A stretch of DNA of 64,000 nt from Variovorax sp. Sphag1AA. GTDB taxonomy: Bacteria > Pseudomonadota > Gammaproteobacteria > Burkholderiales > Burkholderiaceae_C. Location: positions 1,178,001 through 1,242,000 of the forward strand of contig NZ_JACHYC010000001.1 in the NCBI RefSeq assembly GCF_014192575.1, read 5' to 3'. The notes below the pieces were generated by a model that did no database searches, had not been told where the DNA came from, and saw only the letters and a list, made by a program, of their open reading frames with translations. This document shows positions 1 to 11,965 of this stretch, piece after piece. A program made the position numbers and the translations under genes. How positions within the stretch are numbered: the first letter of the stretch is position 1; each line of letters begins with the position of its first letter.

Positions 1-1948
<1,948 letters not shown>

Positions 1949-1992
1949 GGGGATCGGCGGCGTGGTTAAACCGGGATTCTACCGGCACCGCA

Positions 1993-2181
1993 TCACGCGA
2001 TGATCCAGAGCAGGAAGAGCCCCAGAAGAATGCTGCAAAGGCCAAAGAACCGGAGCTGCCCATCTCGAAGCTGCATGAGCTGACCAAAGCCCTTGCGCCA
2101 TCCGCCGGGCGAGAAGAAGGGCAGCAGCCCTTCGATCACGAGCACCAGCGCAATGGCATTCCAGAACGTATCGGAGTCCAT
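1993..2181 (-). CDS. DUF2065 small inner-membrane protein
   Basis: This 62-residue protein belongs to the DUF2065 (YjeT-like) family of unknown function. Two hydrophobic segments are visible, about residues 7-21 and 43-61, with a basic loop (GGWRKGFGQL) between them. It lies 36 bp downstream of hflC and just upstream of hisZ, the position this family normally takes next to hflKC, so it is probably co-transcribed. The start is an ATG at 2181. A link to membrane protein quality control can be guessed from the neighbours but nothing in the sequence proves it. Confidence 0.85.
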   Translation of the reverse strand: MDSDTFWNAIALVLVIEGLLPFFSPGGWRKGFGQLMQLRDGQLRFFGLCSILLGLFLLWIIA

Positions 2182-2217
2182 GACCGACTTCAGGCCGAGG
2201 CCACCCCGAGCCGCGGC

Positions 2218-3117
2218 TCAGCGCCGCGGCGCGTTCGAGGTGGACCCGGAGCTCTGCATCGAGCGGAAGAAGTCGGACGACGGATCCAGGATCATCACGT
2301 CGCTCTTCTTGTTGAAGCTCTGCTTGTAGGCCTCGAGGCTTCTGTAGAACAGCGCGAACTGCGGATCGCGACCGAACGCGTCGGCATAAAGGCTCGCGGC
2401 GCGGGCATCGCCCTCGCCCTTGATCTTCTGCGCATCGCGGTAGGCATTGGCGACGATCACCTCGCGCTGGCGGTCGGCATCGGCGCGGATCTTTTCACCC
2501 TCTGCCACGCCAGTCGAACGCAGCTCGTTGGCCACGCGCTTGCGCTCGGCTTCCATCCGGCGGTAGACGGATTCGGTGATCGCCTCGACGTAGTCGACAC
2601 GGGTGATCCGGACATCGATGATGTCCACGCCCCAGGGCTTGGTGCCCTTCACTACTTCCAGCACCTCGCGCTGGACGTCGGACATCAGCTGCTCGCGGCG
2701 CACCGAAATCAGGTCACGCACGGTGCGCTTGTTGATGTTTTCCTGGAACGCATTGCGCACCACGCGGTTGAGTTGCACTGCACCGGCGTTCTCATCGAGA
2801 CCGACGTTGCGGATGTATTCCGACGGGTTGGTGATGCGCCAGCGCACGTACCAGTCGATCACCACGCGCTGCTTTTCGGCCGTAAGCATCGGCTCGGGAT
2901 CGAGGCTCGACAGCGTCAGGAGGCGCTTGTCGATGTACGACACGTTCTGGAACGGCGGCGGAAGCTTGAAGTTCAAGCCCGGCTCGGTGATGACTTCCTT
3001 GATCTGGCCGAGGGCATAGACCACACCGAACTGGCGCTGGTCAACCACGAAAAGGGTCGAGCTTGCCAGTGCGAGCAGCACGAGGATCGAGGAAACGATG
3101 AATCCGATTCTGTTCAT
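2218..3117 (-). CDS. hflC: HflC, FtsH protease modulator
   Basis: HflC forms with HflK a large SPFH (band 7) complex in the inner membrane, facing the periplasm, that encloses and modulates the FtsH protease. The 299-residue protein has an N-terminal signal anchor (about residues 5-25), a band 7 domain and a charged coiled-coil stretch (about 190-240) rich in Arg, Glu and Ala. The C-terminus is a short Ser/Arg tail. It lies 11 bp after hflK on the same strand, the invariant hflK-hflC order. It starts with ATG at 3117. Confidence 0.97.
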   Translation of the reverse strand: MNRIGFIVSSILVLLALASSTLFVVDQRQFGVVYALGQIKEVITEPGLNFKLPPPFQNVSYIDKRLLTLSSLDPEPMLTAEKQRVVIDWYVRWRITNPSEYIRNVGLDENAGAVQLNRVVRNAFQENINKRTVRDLISVRREQLMSDVQREVLEVVKGTKPWGVDIIDVRITRVDYVEAITESVYRRMEAERKRVANELRSTGVAEGEKIRADADRQREVIVANAYRDAQKIKGEGDARAASLYADAFGRDPQFALFYRSLEAYKQSFNKKSDVMILDPSSDFFRSMQSSGSTSNAPRR

Positions 3118-3128
3118 GGGGTCAGTCC

Positions 3129-4496
3129 TCAGCGCACGTCGCGGTCACGTGAGCGGCCATCGCGCGCCCGGGAATCGGCCGGCGCAACCGGAATGACAGA
3201 CGACTGCGGCGGTGCGGTCCCGGCCACGTTCGGGCTCGCGGCATCGGACGGCGTGGCGGCGGCATTGTTCTGTGCGGACATCTGCATCAGCTTGTCGATC
3301 GGGAGATAGAGCAGGTTCGAGTTCTGCTTCGAATCGACCATCACCTTGGTGGTGCTGCTGTAGATCTGCTGCATCGCGTCGGTGTACATGCGGTCGCGCG
3401 TGACCTGCGGGGCCTTCTGATATTCCGCAAGGACCGAACTGAAGCGCTGCGCATCACCCTGTGCCTGCGCAATGATCCGGGCCTTGTAGGCTTCCGACTC
3501 TTCCTTGAGACGGGCGCCGGTACCGGTGGCGCGCGGCACGACGTCGTTGGCGTAGGCCTGGGCCTCGTTCTTGGTGCGCTCGCGCTCCTGGCCCGCCTTC
3601 AGCACGTCGTCGAACGCGGCCTGAACCTGCTCGGGCGGACGAACGCCCCCTTGCTGGAGGTTGATACCGACGATCTCGACGCCGACCTTGTAGCGGTCGA
3701 GGATGGTCTGCATCAGGTTGCGCACGCGCGGAGCGATCTGGTCGCGTTCATCCGCCAATGCGGCGTCCATGCGCATCTTGCCGACCACCTCGCGCACCGC
3801 GGTTTCGGCGACCTGCACCACGGCTTCGGCGGGCGCCTTGCTCTCGTAGAGGAAGGCGCGCGCGTCGTTCAGCCGGTACTGGACGGCAAACTTGATCTCG
3901 ACGATGTTCTCGTCCTCGGTCAGCATGGCCGACTCGCGCAGGCCGGTGGAGCGCACGATGGTGTCACGCCCGACGTCCGCAGACCGGATCTGCGTGGTCA
4001 CCACGACTTCGTGGCGTTGAATCGGATATGGCAAGCGCCAGTTGAAACCGGCGCCAACGGTCGACTTGTAGCGGCCGAACTGCGTGATGACCGCCTGTTG
4101 GCCTTCGTTGACGATGAAGAAGCCGGTCCCGAGCCAGATCAGCACAGCCACCGCGGCCACGAGGCCAATTCCGAAGCCCGCGTTCTTCATGTCGGGCTTG
4201 AGGCCGCCACCGTTGCCACCGTTCGGGCGATCACCACCGCCGCGGCCACCGAAGAGGCCGCCGAGCTTGCGGTTGAAGTCGCGCCAGAGTTCGTCGAGAT
4301 CCGGCGGACCCTGGTTGGGACCCTGCCCGCGCGGACGGTTGTTGTTGCCAGAAGGCGGCGGCACCGGGGGTTCGCCATCAGGCCGGTTCGCGGCGGGACG
4401 GTCGCCGTTGGACGAGGAATCGTCGCCACGGCCCCACCGGCCGTCGTTCAGATTGAACATGCCGTGAAACCGTCTCCACACTGGCTTTGCATTCAT
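3129..4496 (-). CDS. hflK: HflK, FtsH protease modulator
   Basis: HflK is the partner of HflC in the SPFH cage around FtsH. The first ~100 residues are low complexity (Gly, Asn, Asp, Arg, Pro) with the family hallmark GPPDLDELWRDFNRKLGGLFGG; a single membrane segment follows near residues 108-130, then the band 7 domain and a coiled coil. The C-terminal ~60 residues are Ala/Ser/Pro-rich. Two starts are possible: ATG 4496, used here because the residues before FNLNDGRWGRGDD look homologous to the N-termini of other Burkholderiales HflK, or ATG 4460, giving a protein 12 residues shorter with GGAGA about 10 nt upstream. Confidence 0.95.
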   Translation of the reverse strand: MNAKPVWRRFHGMFNLNDGRWGRGDDSSSNGDRPAANRPDGEPPVPPPSGNNNRPRGQGPNQGPPDLDELWRDFNRKLGGLFGGRGGGDRPNGGNGGGLKPDMKNAGFGIGLVAAVAVLIWLGTGFFIVNEGQQAVITQFGRYKSTVGAGFNWRLPYPIQRHEVVVTTQIRSADVGRDTIVRSTGLRESAMLTEDENIVEIKFAVQYRLNDARAFLYESKAPAEAVVQVAETAVREVVGKMRMDAALADERDQIAPRVRNLMQTILDRYKVGVEIVGINLQQGGVRPPEQVQAAFDDVLKAGQERERTKNEAQAYANDVVPRATGTGARLKEESEAYKARIIAQAQGDAQRFSSVLAEYQKAPQVTRDRMYTDAMQQIYSSTTKVMVDSKQNSNLLYLPIDKLMQMSAQNNAAATPSDAASPNVAGTAPPQSSVIPVAPADSRARDGRSRDRDVR

Positions 4497-4538
4497 TCGG
4501 GTTGGTGTTCTTGAGTCAGTGAGCTGATTGTGCCCAAT

Positions 4539-5714
4539 TCAACTGGCGGCATCGTGCAATTCGGCGCCAGCTCTTGGGGTCATGCTTTCGTCGGGCGCCG
4601 GACGGGCGGCGCGCAGCGCCAATTCGGCGCGCAAGGCCGGCAGCCCCTCGCCCGTTCTGGCGCTGAGGAAGATCCGGGGCACCTGCAGGCCATCGACGTT
4701 GATCTCGTCGCACAGCTGCAGCGGGTGCCGGTTGGCTTCGATGGCATCGAGCTTGTTGAACACCAGGAGTTGCGGCACGGCGTCCGCCCCGATGTCCTTG
4801 AGCACGGCCTGCACTTCGGCCATCTGTTCCGGGTAATGGGGATTGGAAGCATCGACTACATGAAGCAGCAGGTCGGCATCGACCGCTTCCTGCAGCGTGG
4901 CCTTGAAGGCATCGATCAGCCCGTGGGGCAGTTCCCGGATGAAGCCGACCGTGTCGGACAGTGACACCTTGCGGCTCGCGTCACCAAGGTAGAGGTGACG
5001 CGTGGTGGTGTCCAGCGTAGCGAACAACTGATCGGCCGCATAGGCGCGCGCCTTGACCAACGCATTGAACAGCGAGGATTTCCCGGCGTTCGTGTAGCCG
5101 ACCAGCGAGATGTTGAAGGTGTCGCGCCGCTCACGCTGTCGACGTTGGGTGCCGCGTTGGCGCTGCACCTTCGAGAGGCGTTCGCGCGTCCGCTTGATGG
5201 CCTCGCCGATCATGCGGCGGTCGAGTTCGATCTGCGTCTCGCCCGGACCGCCCCGCGTGCCGATACCGCCCCGTTGGCGTTCAAGGTGAGACCACCGGCG
5301 AACGAGCCGGGTACTCAGGTATTGCAGCCTCGCCAGCTCGACCTGCAACTTGCCCTCATGGGAGCGCGCGCGCTGCGCGAAGATCTCGAGGATAAGGAAG
5401 GTGCGGTCGTAGACGGCAACGCCGAGCTGCCGCTCGAGATTGCGTTGCTGAGCAGGGCTCAGCGCCTGGTCGAAGATGACCTCGCTGGCTCGGTACAGCT
5501 CGGCCAGCTCGCGGATCTCGTCTGCTTTGCCGCTACCGACGAACAGTGCGGCATCGGGCGCCTTGCGCTTGCAAACGAGGCGTGCAACAGGCTCGAGCCC
5601 GGCGGTTTGCGCGAGCAGGCCCAGTTCCTCGAGTTCGCTGTCGAAATGGGGCAGCCCGAAGTCCACGCCGACAAGAACGACGGCGCCTTCCTTGCGGGGG
5701 ATTGGCTCAGACAA
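4539..5714 (-). CDS. hflX: Ribosome-associated GTPase HflX
   Basis: HflX binds the 50S subunit and splits or rescues stalled ribosomes, notably after heat stress. In this 391-residue protein the N-terminal HflX nucleotide-binding domain (about 1-140) is followed by a helical linker with the glycine-rich RGGIGTRGGPGETQIELDRR, then the GTPase domain: P-loop GYTNAGKSS (206-214), DTVGFIRELP as G3, and NKLD as G4. The start is unusual: an in-frame TGA lies two codons upstream, and the only early initiation codon is TTG at 5714, which gives the expected N-terminus ahead of VVLVGVDFG. It lies 53 bp after hfq, the conserved hfq-hflX pair. Confidence 0.96.
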   Translation of the reverse strand: MSEPIPRKEGAVVLVGVDFGLPHFDSELEELGLLAQTAGLEPVARLVCKRKAPDAALFVGSGKADEIRELAELYRASEVIFDQALSPAQQRNLERQLGVAVYDRTFLILEIFAQRARSHEGKLQVELARLQYLSTRLVRRWSHLERQRGGIGTRGGPGETQIELDRRMIGEAIKRTRERLSKVQRQRGTQRRQRERRDTFNISLVGYTNAGKSSLFNALVKARAYAADQLFATLDTTTRHLYLGDASRKVSLSDTVGFIRELPHGLIDAFKATLQEAVDADLLLHVVDASNPHYPEQMAEVQAVLKDIGADAVPQLLVFNKLDAIEANRHPLQLCDEINVDGLQVPRIFLSARTGEGLPALRAELALRAARPAPDESMTPRAGAELHDAAS

Positions 5715-5767
5715 TCGGAATCAATTGGAAAAAGCGCGGTGGGTGGTCCACCGCGCCTCGTGCCTGC

Positions 5768-6013
5768 TCAGGCTGCTGCGTCGTCGCTCTCGGTAACCGA
5801 GAAGTTGACGGCCCGCCCGGGCACGATGGTGGAGATGGCATGCTTGTAGACCATCTGGGTCACCGTATTGCGAAGCAACACGACGTACTGGTCGAAAGAC
5901 TCGATCTGACCTTGCAGCTTGATGCCGTTGACCAGGTAGATCGAAACCGGCACGTGCTCTCGGCGCAAAGTGTTCAGAAACGGGTCTTGTAGAAGTTGCC
6001 CTTTATTGCTCAC
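5768..6013 (-). CDS. hfq: RNA chaperone Hfq
   Basis: Hfq is the hexameric Sm-like chaperone that pairs small RNAs with mRNAs. The 81-residue product begins (V/M)[13 protein letters not shown], as in other betaproteobacteria, carries Sm1 ([19 protein letters not shown]) and Sm2 (YKHAIST), and ends in a short acidic tail. The start is GTG at 6013, supported by GGAG six bases upstream and by the family N-terminus. A longer reading from TTG at 6031 would add six unconserved residues and swallow the ribosome binding site. It lies between der and hflX on the same strand. Confidence 0.97.
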   Translation of the reverse strand: MSNKGQLLQDPFLNTLRREHVPVSIYLVNGIKLQGQIESFDQYVVLLRNTVTQMVYKHAISTIVPGRAVNFSVTESDDAAA

Positions 6014-6137
6014 GATATTCTCCGTGTTCAAGAGTTGTTGTTGAGCCGGTCACCTTAACACAGCGATTCCGCGCCGCAGCAAAAAAGCTCAAAAGGCCTT
6101 CGAAAAAAAGCGTCTCTCTCGCTCGGCACTCAGCCGC
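6014..6137 (-). promoter_or_regulatory. hfq upstream region (T-rich leader, promoter not pinned)
   Basis: The 124 bp between the der stop and the hfq GTG are less GC-rich than their surroundings. Read on the minus strand they contain two runs of six or seven T on either side of the short palindrome AAGGCCTT. The composition suggests a promoter or attenuator for hfq-hflX within the long operon. I see no convincing -35/-10 pair, so this is only a candidate region. Confidence 0.3.
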
Positions 6138-7478
6138 TCAGGCGTCCTTGTCCGCGTATGGATTGTGCGAGGTCTTGAGCTCGATCCGCAAGGGTGTGCC
6201 GATGAGGTCGAACTCCTTGCGAAAGCGCGCTTCGAGAAAGCGCTTGTAGGCGTCCGTCACATGTTCCAGCGAGTTGCCGTGGATCACGATGACAGGCGGG
6301 TTCATGCCGCCCTGATGCGCATATCGCATCTTCGGCCGGAACATGCCCGACTTCTTGGGCGCCTGGAACTGTACGGCTTCAAGCAGCAGTCGCGTCAGCA
6401 CCGGCGTCGACATCTTGCGCGTCGCAGACTTGTGCGCCTGCACGATCGATTGCCAGAGCGGGCCCAACCCTTGCCGCTTGGCCGCAGAGATGAAATGCAG
6501 CGCGGCGAACTTGAGGAACGGCAAGCGGATCTCGATCTGGCGCTGGACCTGCTCTCGCTGATAGCTGTCCACCGCATCCCACTTGTTGATTGCGATGACC
6601 ACGGCGCGGCCGCTCTCAAGGATGTAGCCCGCAATGTGGGCATCCTGATCGGTGACGCCTTGCGTCGCGTCGAGCAGCAGCAGGACGACATTCGCAGTCT
6701 CGATGGCCTGAAGCGTCTTGACGACCGAGAACTTCTCGATGGCCTCGAACACCCGACCCTTGCGACGCAGGCCGGCCGTATCGATGAGTTCGAAGCGCTG
6801 CCCGTTGCGCTCGAAAGGCACCATGATCGCATCGCGCGTGGTACCAGGCATGTCGAAGGCGACGAGGCGCTCCTCGCCGAGCCACGTATTGATCAGCGTC
6901 GACTTGCCGACGTTGGGCCGACCAGCCACCGCCAGCTTGACCGGCTTGTTGACCTCGTCTTCCTCATCCTCGTCGTCTTCCGGAAGATTCAGTGGCTCGA
7001 GCGCAAGCTCGACCAGGCCGCGGATACCCTGCCCGTGCGCCGCGGAGATACCGTACACCTCGCCGAAGCCCAACTCATAGAAGTCCACGAGCTTCGCGCT
7101 GTCCTGCATCCCTTCGGCCTTGTTGGCGACGAGCAGGCACGGCTTGCCGAGGCGGCGCAATTCGTTGGCGATGTCATGGTCCTGGGCCGACAGGCCTTCG
7201 CGCGCATCGACAACGAAGATGACCACGTCGGCCTCGGCCACTGCCTGCCGGGTCTGCTTGGCCATCTCCTTGAAGATGCCGCTGCCGGCGTCGGGCTCGA
7301 AGCCACCCGTGTCGATCACGATGAACTCGTGTTTGCCCAGGCGGCCATTGCCGTAGTGGCGATCGCGCGTGAGCCCCGCGAAATCCGCGACGATGGCGTC
7401 GCGCGTTTGGGTCAGGCGATTGAAAAGCGTCGACTTGCCGACGTTGGGACGCCCGACCAGTGCGATGACCGGCTTCAT
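6138..7478 (-). CDS. der: Ribosome biogenesis GTPase Der (EngA)
   Basis: Der is an essential tandem-GTPase factor in 50S subunit maturation. The 446-residue protein has two G domains, each with the P-loop GRPNVGKST (residues 9-17 and 186-194), separated by an acidic linker ([10 protein letters not shown], about 167-176), and a C-terminal KH-like domain that ends before DKDA. Switch motifs DTGG and DTAG and the NK(A/W)(E/D) G4 motifs are intact. It starts with ATG at 7478 and follows bamB by 21 bp, the usual bamB-der pair. Confidence 0.97.
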   Translation of the reverse strand: MKPVIALVGRPNVGKSTLFNRLTQTRDAIVADFAGLTRDRHYGNGRLGKHEFIVIDTGGFEPDAGSGIFKEMAKQTRQAVAEADVVIFVVDAREGLSAQDHDIANELRRLGKPCLLVANKAEGMQDSAKLVDFYELGFGEVYGISAAHGQGIRGLVELALEPLNLPEDDEDEEDEVNKPVKLAVAGRPNVGKSTLINTWLGEERLVAFDMPGTTRDAIMVPFERNGQRFELIDTAGLRRKGRVFEAIEKFSVVKTLQAIETANVVLLLLDATQGVTDQDAHIAGYILESGRAVVIAINKWDAVDSYQREQVQRQIEIRLPFLKFAALHFISAAKRQGLGPLWQSIVQAHKSATRKMSTPVLTRLLLEAVQFQAPKKSGMFRPKMRYAHQGGMNPPVIVIHGNSLEHVTDAYKRFLEARFRKEFDLIGTPLRIELKTSHNPYADKDA

Positions 7479-7499
7479 TGAAGGCGCCCTCTCATTGGA

Positions 7500-8645
7500 T
7501 TACTCCGGCCGGTAGCCGAACACGCCGCCATTGCGGGTGACGACCACGACCGTATTGCCGGCAATCACCGGCGTTGCCACGATGGGCGAACCGTCCGGCA
7601 CGATGCGGTTCAGTGCGGTACCGTCATCACGCGAAAGGAAGTGCAGTTGTCCGGTTGCATCGCCGATGATCAGCGAGCGACCCACGGCGAGCGGCGCGGT
7701 GAGGACGTGGTACTTGAGCAAGTCCGCCTGCTGCCATGCGCGTTCGCCGTCAGCGCGGCGCCAGGCGATCACGGTGCCGTTGTCCTCGGTGCCGTACACG
7801 AAGCGATCGTCACCGCCAACGCCGTCGTTGCCGGCTGCCGGTTTGGTCCAGACGAGTGCACCGCGACCGGCGTCGACGCAACCCACGGAAGCGGAATAGG
7901 CTCTCGCGCACACGCTGTCGCCCACACGGCTTGCGCTGCCGGTCAGGTCGACCAGACGCTCGACGTCGTTCGTGCCGCGAGGCGCGGCGATAGGCGCTTC
8001 CCAGCGGCTCGTGCCGTTTGCCGGGTTGATGCCGACCAGTCGACCGCCGAGGCCGGCGACCAGGGTGTCGCCCACGGCCAGCAGGACGCCCGGCTTCTTG
8101 AGCACGAGGTTCTCCGCATTGCGCTGCTGCGACCACAGGCGACGCCCACTCTGGCCATCCCAAGCGCTCATGGTGCGATCGGCAGTCTGGACAAAGACGC
8201 GTCGACCCGCCACCAGCGGCTGCGTGAAGGCCTGGGCACTCAGGCGCTGTTTCCAGAGCACCTTGCCGCCTTGGAGGGTGACCAGTTCGTTGTTGGTGGT
8301 GATGACTGCCACCAGCGTGCCGTCGCTGCCGACGCCCGCGACCAGTGGGGCGCCCGCATTCGCACGCCAGACTTCCTGGCCCGCGCGCGAATCGATCACG
8401 ACGACGGTGCCATCGCTCGAAGCCACTGCGACGTTGTCACCGCTCACGTTGGTCGACAGCGGGAAGTTGACCGCCGGAATACGCACAGTCCAGGCTTGCT
8501 TGACGCCCATCACGGCCACGTTGGCCGGCAGTTCGACAGGCTTCGGGCGCGGCGTCCCGGAGCAGGCCGCGAGCGCAGCCATCAGGACCACGGCGGACCC
8601 TGTGCGCAGGACGCGCGCCGAGGGCAGATAACGCTTGAGATTCAT
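7500..8645 (-). CDS. bamB: Outer membrane assembly lipoprotein BamB
   Basis: BamB is the beta-propeller lipoprotein of the BAM complex that inserts beta-barrel proteins into the outer membrane. The 381-residue precursor has a lipoprotein signal with lipobox AACS, making Cys28 the lipidated residue, followed by PQQ-type propeller repeats (for example GRRLWSQQ and GTSRWEAP). The ATG at 8645 overlaps the stop of the preceding YfgM-type gene by 4 nt (ATGA), which fixes the start; an upstream in-frame extension would have no signal peptide. bamD, another BAM component, is at 19149. Confidence 0.96.
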   Translation of the reverse strand: MNLKRYLPSARVLRTGSAVVLMAALAACSGTPRPKPVELPANVAVMGVKQAWTVRIPAVNFPLSTNVSGDNVAVASSDGTVVVIDSRAGQEVWRANAGAPLVAGVGSDGTLVAVITTNNELVTLQGGKVLWKQRLSAQAFTQPLVAGRRVFVQTADRTMSAWDGQSGRRLWSQQRNAENLVLKKPGVLLAVGDTLVAGLGGRLVGINPANGTSRWEAPIAAPRGTNDVERLVDLTGSASRVGDSVCARAYSASVGCVDAGRGALVWTKPAAGNDGVGGDDRFVYGTEDNGTVIAWRRADGERAWQQADLLKYHVLTAPLAVGRSLIIGDATGQLHFLSRDDGTALNRIVPDGSPIVATPVIAGNTVVVVTRNGGVFGYRPE

Positions 8646-9334
8646 GGTGTGTTCTTGGCGGGGGATGCGGCACCGGTCTGGGGCGTCAGGCTCTTCGGAT
8701 CGACGCCGACCGCGTTGAGCTTGATCTCCACGAGACGGCGATATTCCGTACGCGTGTCGAATGCAGACCATGCCTTCTGGTACTCGGCCTTGGCCTCCTC
8801 ACGCTTGCCCTGCGCGAGATAGATATCACCCTTGCGATCGGCCACAAGCGCTTCGAATTCCTTCGGAACATCGCCCGAAAGCTGCTTGAGCGCTTCGTCG
8901 TAGGACTTGGCATCCAGCAGTTCACTGGCAAGCCGCAGCTTCGCGACCATCTTGTAGCCCGGATCGACAGCGTTCTCGGCAACCCACGCGAGTGCCGCGC
9001 GGGATGCATCGGCGTTGCCCTTGTCATAGAGCGACCTCGCTGCGAGCAGACCCGCCTGCTGCGCATAGGCGGTGCCGGCGAACTTGGCCTTCATGTCCGC
9101 CAGTGCCCGCTCCAGGCGGGCAGTGTCGCCAGCCTGCGCGCTGCGCTCGACTTCGTCATAGAGCGCTGACGCCTGGGCCGCCTTGTTGCGCTGGAAGTAC
9201 TGCCAACCGTTCCACGCCACGAAGGCGCCGGCCACGAGAAGCACAACCCAGGTGATCAGGGTGCCATAGGTGTTCCAGAAATGCTTGAGCTGGTCGAGCT
9301 GTTCCTGTTCTTCGAGATCGAGATGGGTGGCCAT
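8642..9334 (-). CDS. YfgM-type TPR membrane protein (SecYEG ancillary subunit)
   Basis: This 230-residue protein has one transmembrane helix (about residues 24-44) after an acidic cytoplasmic N-terminus (HLDLEEQEQLDQLKHFWN), then a periplasmic TPR-like domain. That layout matches the YfgM/tetratricopeptide_2-like family, which in E. coli associates with SecYEG and the periplasmic chaperone PpiD. It lies between hisS (6 bp upstream) and bamB (4 nt overlap), the conserved hisS-yfgM-bamB-der order. The C-terminus is Pro/Ala-rich. The family assignment is good; the role is carried over from E. coli. Confidence 0.9.
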   Translation of the reverse strand: MATHLDLEEQEQLDQLKHFWNTYGTLITWVVLLVAGAFVAWNGWQYFQRNKAAQASALYDEVERSAQAGDTARLERALADMKAKFAGTAYAQQAGLLAARSLYDKGNADASRAALAWVAENAVDPGYKMVAKLRLASELLDAKSYDEALKQLSGDVPKEFEALVADRKGDIYLAQGKREEAKAEYQKAWSAFDTRTEYRRLVEIKLNAVGVDPKSLTPQTGAASPAKNTP

Positions 9335-9340
9335 GCGCTG

Positions 9341-10651
9341 TCAGTTGTTGGGAGCCGAGGATTGTAGGGTGGCCGCCCATGCGGCCACATCGGCCAGCGG
9401 ACGCGCCGTTTGGGCACCGGTGCCGTCGCGCAGCGCCTTCACCGTGACTTCGCCGCGAGAAAGTTCATCCGTCCCGAAGATCAGGGCGTAGCTCGCACCG
9501 CTGGCGTCAGCCTTCTTGAACTGGGACTTGAAACTTCCGAGGCCATCGACCGTTGCCGCATGCATCTGCGCACGTACGCCGGCTTCGCGAAGTTGCTGCA
9601 GGGTGCGCAGTGCGACGGGCATCGCAGAAGCGTCAGGGACGACAGCGTAGACATCGGGCACCGGAAGCGGAATGGCGGCGCCCTGCTCTTTCATGAGCTC
9701 GAGGATCCGCTCGACGCCAATGGCCCAACCCACGGCAGGGGCGGGCTTTCCGCCGATCTGTGCAATCAGATCGTCGTAGCGGCCGCCGGCGCACACCGTG
9801 CCTTGCGAGCCCAGCCGATCGGTCACGAACTCGAACACGCTGAGGTTGTAGTAGTCGAGCCCGCGCACCAAGCGAGGATTGATCGTGTAGGCGATACCGT
9901 TGGCGTCCAGGATGGCCTTCAGCCCATCGAAGTGCGCGAGCGATTCGGCACCGAGGAAGTCCATCAACCTCGGCGCGGACTCCACGATCTCCTTCATCGC
10001 CGGATTCTTCGTATCAAGAATCCGAAGCGGATTGCTGTGCAGGCGGCGCTTTGCGTCTTCGTCGAGTCGGTCCGCGTGTCGCTCGAAATGGGCAATGAGT
10101 TGGGCACGGTGCTGCGCGCGCTCGGCCGGCTGGCCCAGGCTGTTCAGTTCGAGGCGAACGTCCGTCAGGCCGATCGCTTTCCACAGCGCGTTGGCCAAGA
10201 GGATCAGTTCCGCATCGACATCGGGGCCAGCGAAGCCCAGGGCTTCCGCGCCGATCTGATGGAACTGACGGAAACGCCCGCGCTGCGGCTTCTCACGCCG
10301 GAACATCGGACCGATGTACCAGAGGCGCTTGCCACCGTCGTAGAGCATGTTGTGCTCGACCACGGCGCGCACCAGGCCCGCGGTGTTCTCCGGCCGAAGC
10401 GTCAGGTGATCGTTGTCGCCGTACTTGTCCGAGCGGTCATGGAAGGAATACATCTCCTTCTCGACGATGTCGGTCACCTCGCCAATGCCCCGCACGAACA
10501 GCGCCGTGTGTTCGAGGATGGGGGTGCGGACGTTGCGATAGGCAAAGCGCGCCATCACGTCACGCACGGTGGCCTCAAGCCATTCCCAGCGCGCCGACTC
10601 CGGCGGCAATATGTCGTTCATGCCTTTGACGGCATTGAGTTTTTCAGCCAT
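9341..10651 (-). CDS. hisS: Histidyl-tRNA synthetase
   Basis: HisS charges tRNA-His. The 436-residue protein starts at ATG 10651 ([19 protein letters not shown], typical of betaproteobacteria). Class II motif 2 is [15 protein letters not shown] with [18 protein letters not shown]; the histidine-specific RGLDYYN and the motif 3 region GWAIGVERI are present, with an anticodon-binding domain at the C-terminus. The open frame extends upstream but that stretch lies inside ispG. It follows ispG by 11 bp. Confidence 0.97.
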   Translation of the reverse strand: MAEKLNAVKGMNDILPPESARWEWLEATVRDVMARFAYRNVRTPILEHTALFVRGIGEVTDIVEKEMYSFHDRSDKYGDNDHLTLRPENTAGLVRAVVEHNMLYDGGKRLWYIGPMFRREKPQRGRFRQFHQIGAEALGFAGPDVDAELILLANALWKAIGLTDVRLELNSLGQPAERAQHRAQLIAHFERHADRLDEDAKRRLHSNPLRILDTKNPAMKEIVESAPRLMDFLGAESLAHFDGLKAILDANGIAYTINPRLVRGLDYYNLSVFEFVTDRLGSQGTVCAGGRYDDLIAQIGGKPAPAVGWAIGVERILELMKEQGAAIPLPVPDVYAVVPDASAMPVALRTLQQLREAGVRAQMHAATVDGLGSFKSQFKKADASGASYALIFGTDELSRGEVTVKALRDGTGAQTARPLADVAAWAATLQSSAPNN

Positions 10652-10662
10652 GGATGCAGTGC

Positions 10663-11955
10663 TCAGACAGCTTGTGCGACATGCTCGCCGCCAAAGCGTT
10701 TTTCTACGTAGTTCTCGACCAGTTTGTGGAACTCGCGCGCGATATCGTCGCCGCGCAAAGTGAGTGCCTTTTCGCCGTCGATGAAGACCGGCGCCGCGGG
10801 CGCTTCGCCGGTCCCGGGAAGACTGATGCCGATATCGGCATGCTTGCTTTCGCCAGGACCGTTGACGATGCAGCCCATCACAGCGACCTTCATCGTCTCC
10901 ACGCCCGGATACTTGGTGCGCCAGACCGGCATCTGCATGCGCAGGTAGTCGTCGATCTGCTTGGCAAGCTCCTGGAAGGTCGTGCTGGTGGTGCGGCCGC
11001 ATCCGGGGCAGGCGGTCACGCTCGGCACGAATACACGCAAGCCGAGCGCCTGCAGGATCTCGTTCGCAATGACGACTTCCTGCGTGCGCGATTCACCCGG
11101 CTGCGGCGTGAGCGACACACGAATCGTGTCGCCGATGCCCTCCTGCAGCAGGATCGACAGCGCGGTCGCCGACGCTACCGTGCCCTTGGTGCCCATGCCG
11201 GCCTCGGTGAGACCGAGGTGCAAGGCGTAGTCGCAGCGTTTGGCAAGTTCCCGATAGACAGAGATCAGATCCTGCACACCGCTCACCTTGCAGCTCAGGA
11301 TGATCTGGTCGCCATTCATGCCCATCGACTCGGCGAGCCTTGCGGACTCGATCGCGGACGTGATCAGCGCCTCGTACATCACCTGCTTCGCGTCCCAGGG
11401 GTCGGCACGCCGGCTGTTGATGTCCATCAGACTCGCGAGCAGTTCTTGATCGAGGCTGCCCCAGTTCACACCGATGCGGACCGGCTTGTTCCACCGCATT
11501 GCCGCGTCGATCATCTGGCCGAACTGGCGGTCGCGCTTGTCGCCCTTGCCCACGTTGCCGGGGTTGATGCGGTACTTGCTCAGCGCTTCGGCACATGCCG
11601 GGTATTCGGTGAGCAACCGATGGCCGTTGTAGTGGAAATCGCCGACCAGCGGAACGTCGATGCCCATGCGGTCGAGTTGCTCGCGGATATACGGCACCTG
11701 CGCCGCCGCTTCTGGCGTATTGACAGTGATGCGTACCATTTCGGAGCCCGCGATCGCGAGCTCCTTGACCTGGATGGCGGTGCCGATCGCATCGACGGTG
11801 TCGGTGTTCGTCATCGACTGCACGCGTACGGGCGCATCGCCGCCGATCGTGACGGTCCGGGGCCCCCAGGTCACGCTGGCCTGGCGGGACCGCCGCGCCT
11901 TCGGTGCAGCGGCTTCGATCGGCAGACAACCAAAATTGTTGGCGCTATCGGTCAT
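10663..11955 (-). CDS. ispG: 4-hydroxy-3-methylbut-2-en-1-yl diphosphate synthase (GcpE)
   Basis: IspG is the [4Fe-4S] enzyme that converts MEcPP to HMBPP in the MEP isoprenoid pathway. The 430-residue product from ATG 11955 has the TIM-barrel part ([11 protein letters not shown] onward) and the C-terminal cluster-binding cysteines in CPGCGRTT and [15 protein letters not shown]. It lies 10 bp after the RodZ-like gene and 11 bp before hisS, as in many betaproteobacteria. The ATG 11955 start is preferred to an upstream extension that would overlap the RodZ-like gene in another frame. Confidence 0.96.
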   Translation of the reverse strand: MTDSANNFGCLPIEAAAPKARRSRQASVTWGPRTVTIGGDAPVRVQSMTNTDTVDAIGTAIQVKELAIAGSEMVRITVNTPEAAAQVPYIREQLDRMGIDVPLVGDFHYNGHRLLTEYPACAEALSKYRINPGNVGKGDKRDRQFGQMIDAAMRWNKPVRIGVNWGSLDQELLASLMDINSRRADPWDAKQVMYEALITSAIESARLAESMGMNGDQIILSCKVSGVQDLISVYRELAKRCDYALHLGLTEAGMGTKGTVASATALSILLQEGIGDTIRVSLTPQPGESRTQEVVIANEILQALGLRVFVPSVTACPGCGRTTSTTFQELAKQIDDYLRMQMPVWRTKYPGVETMKVAVMGCIVNGPGESKHADIGISLPGTGEAPAAPVFIDGEKALTLRGDDIAREFHKLVENYVEKRFGGEHVAQAV

Positions 11956-11965
11956 GATGACTCGC

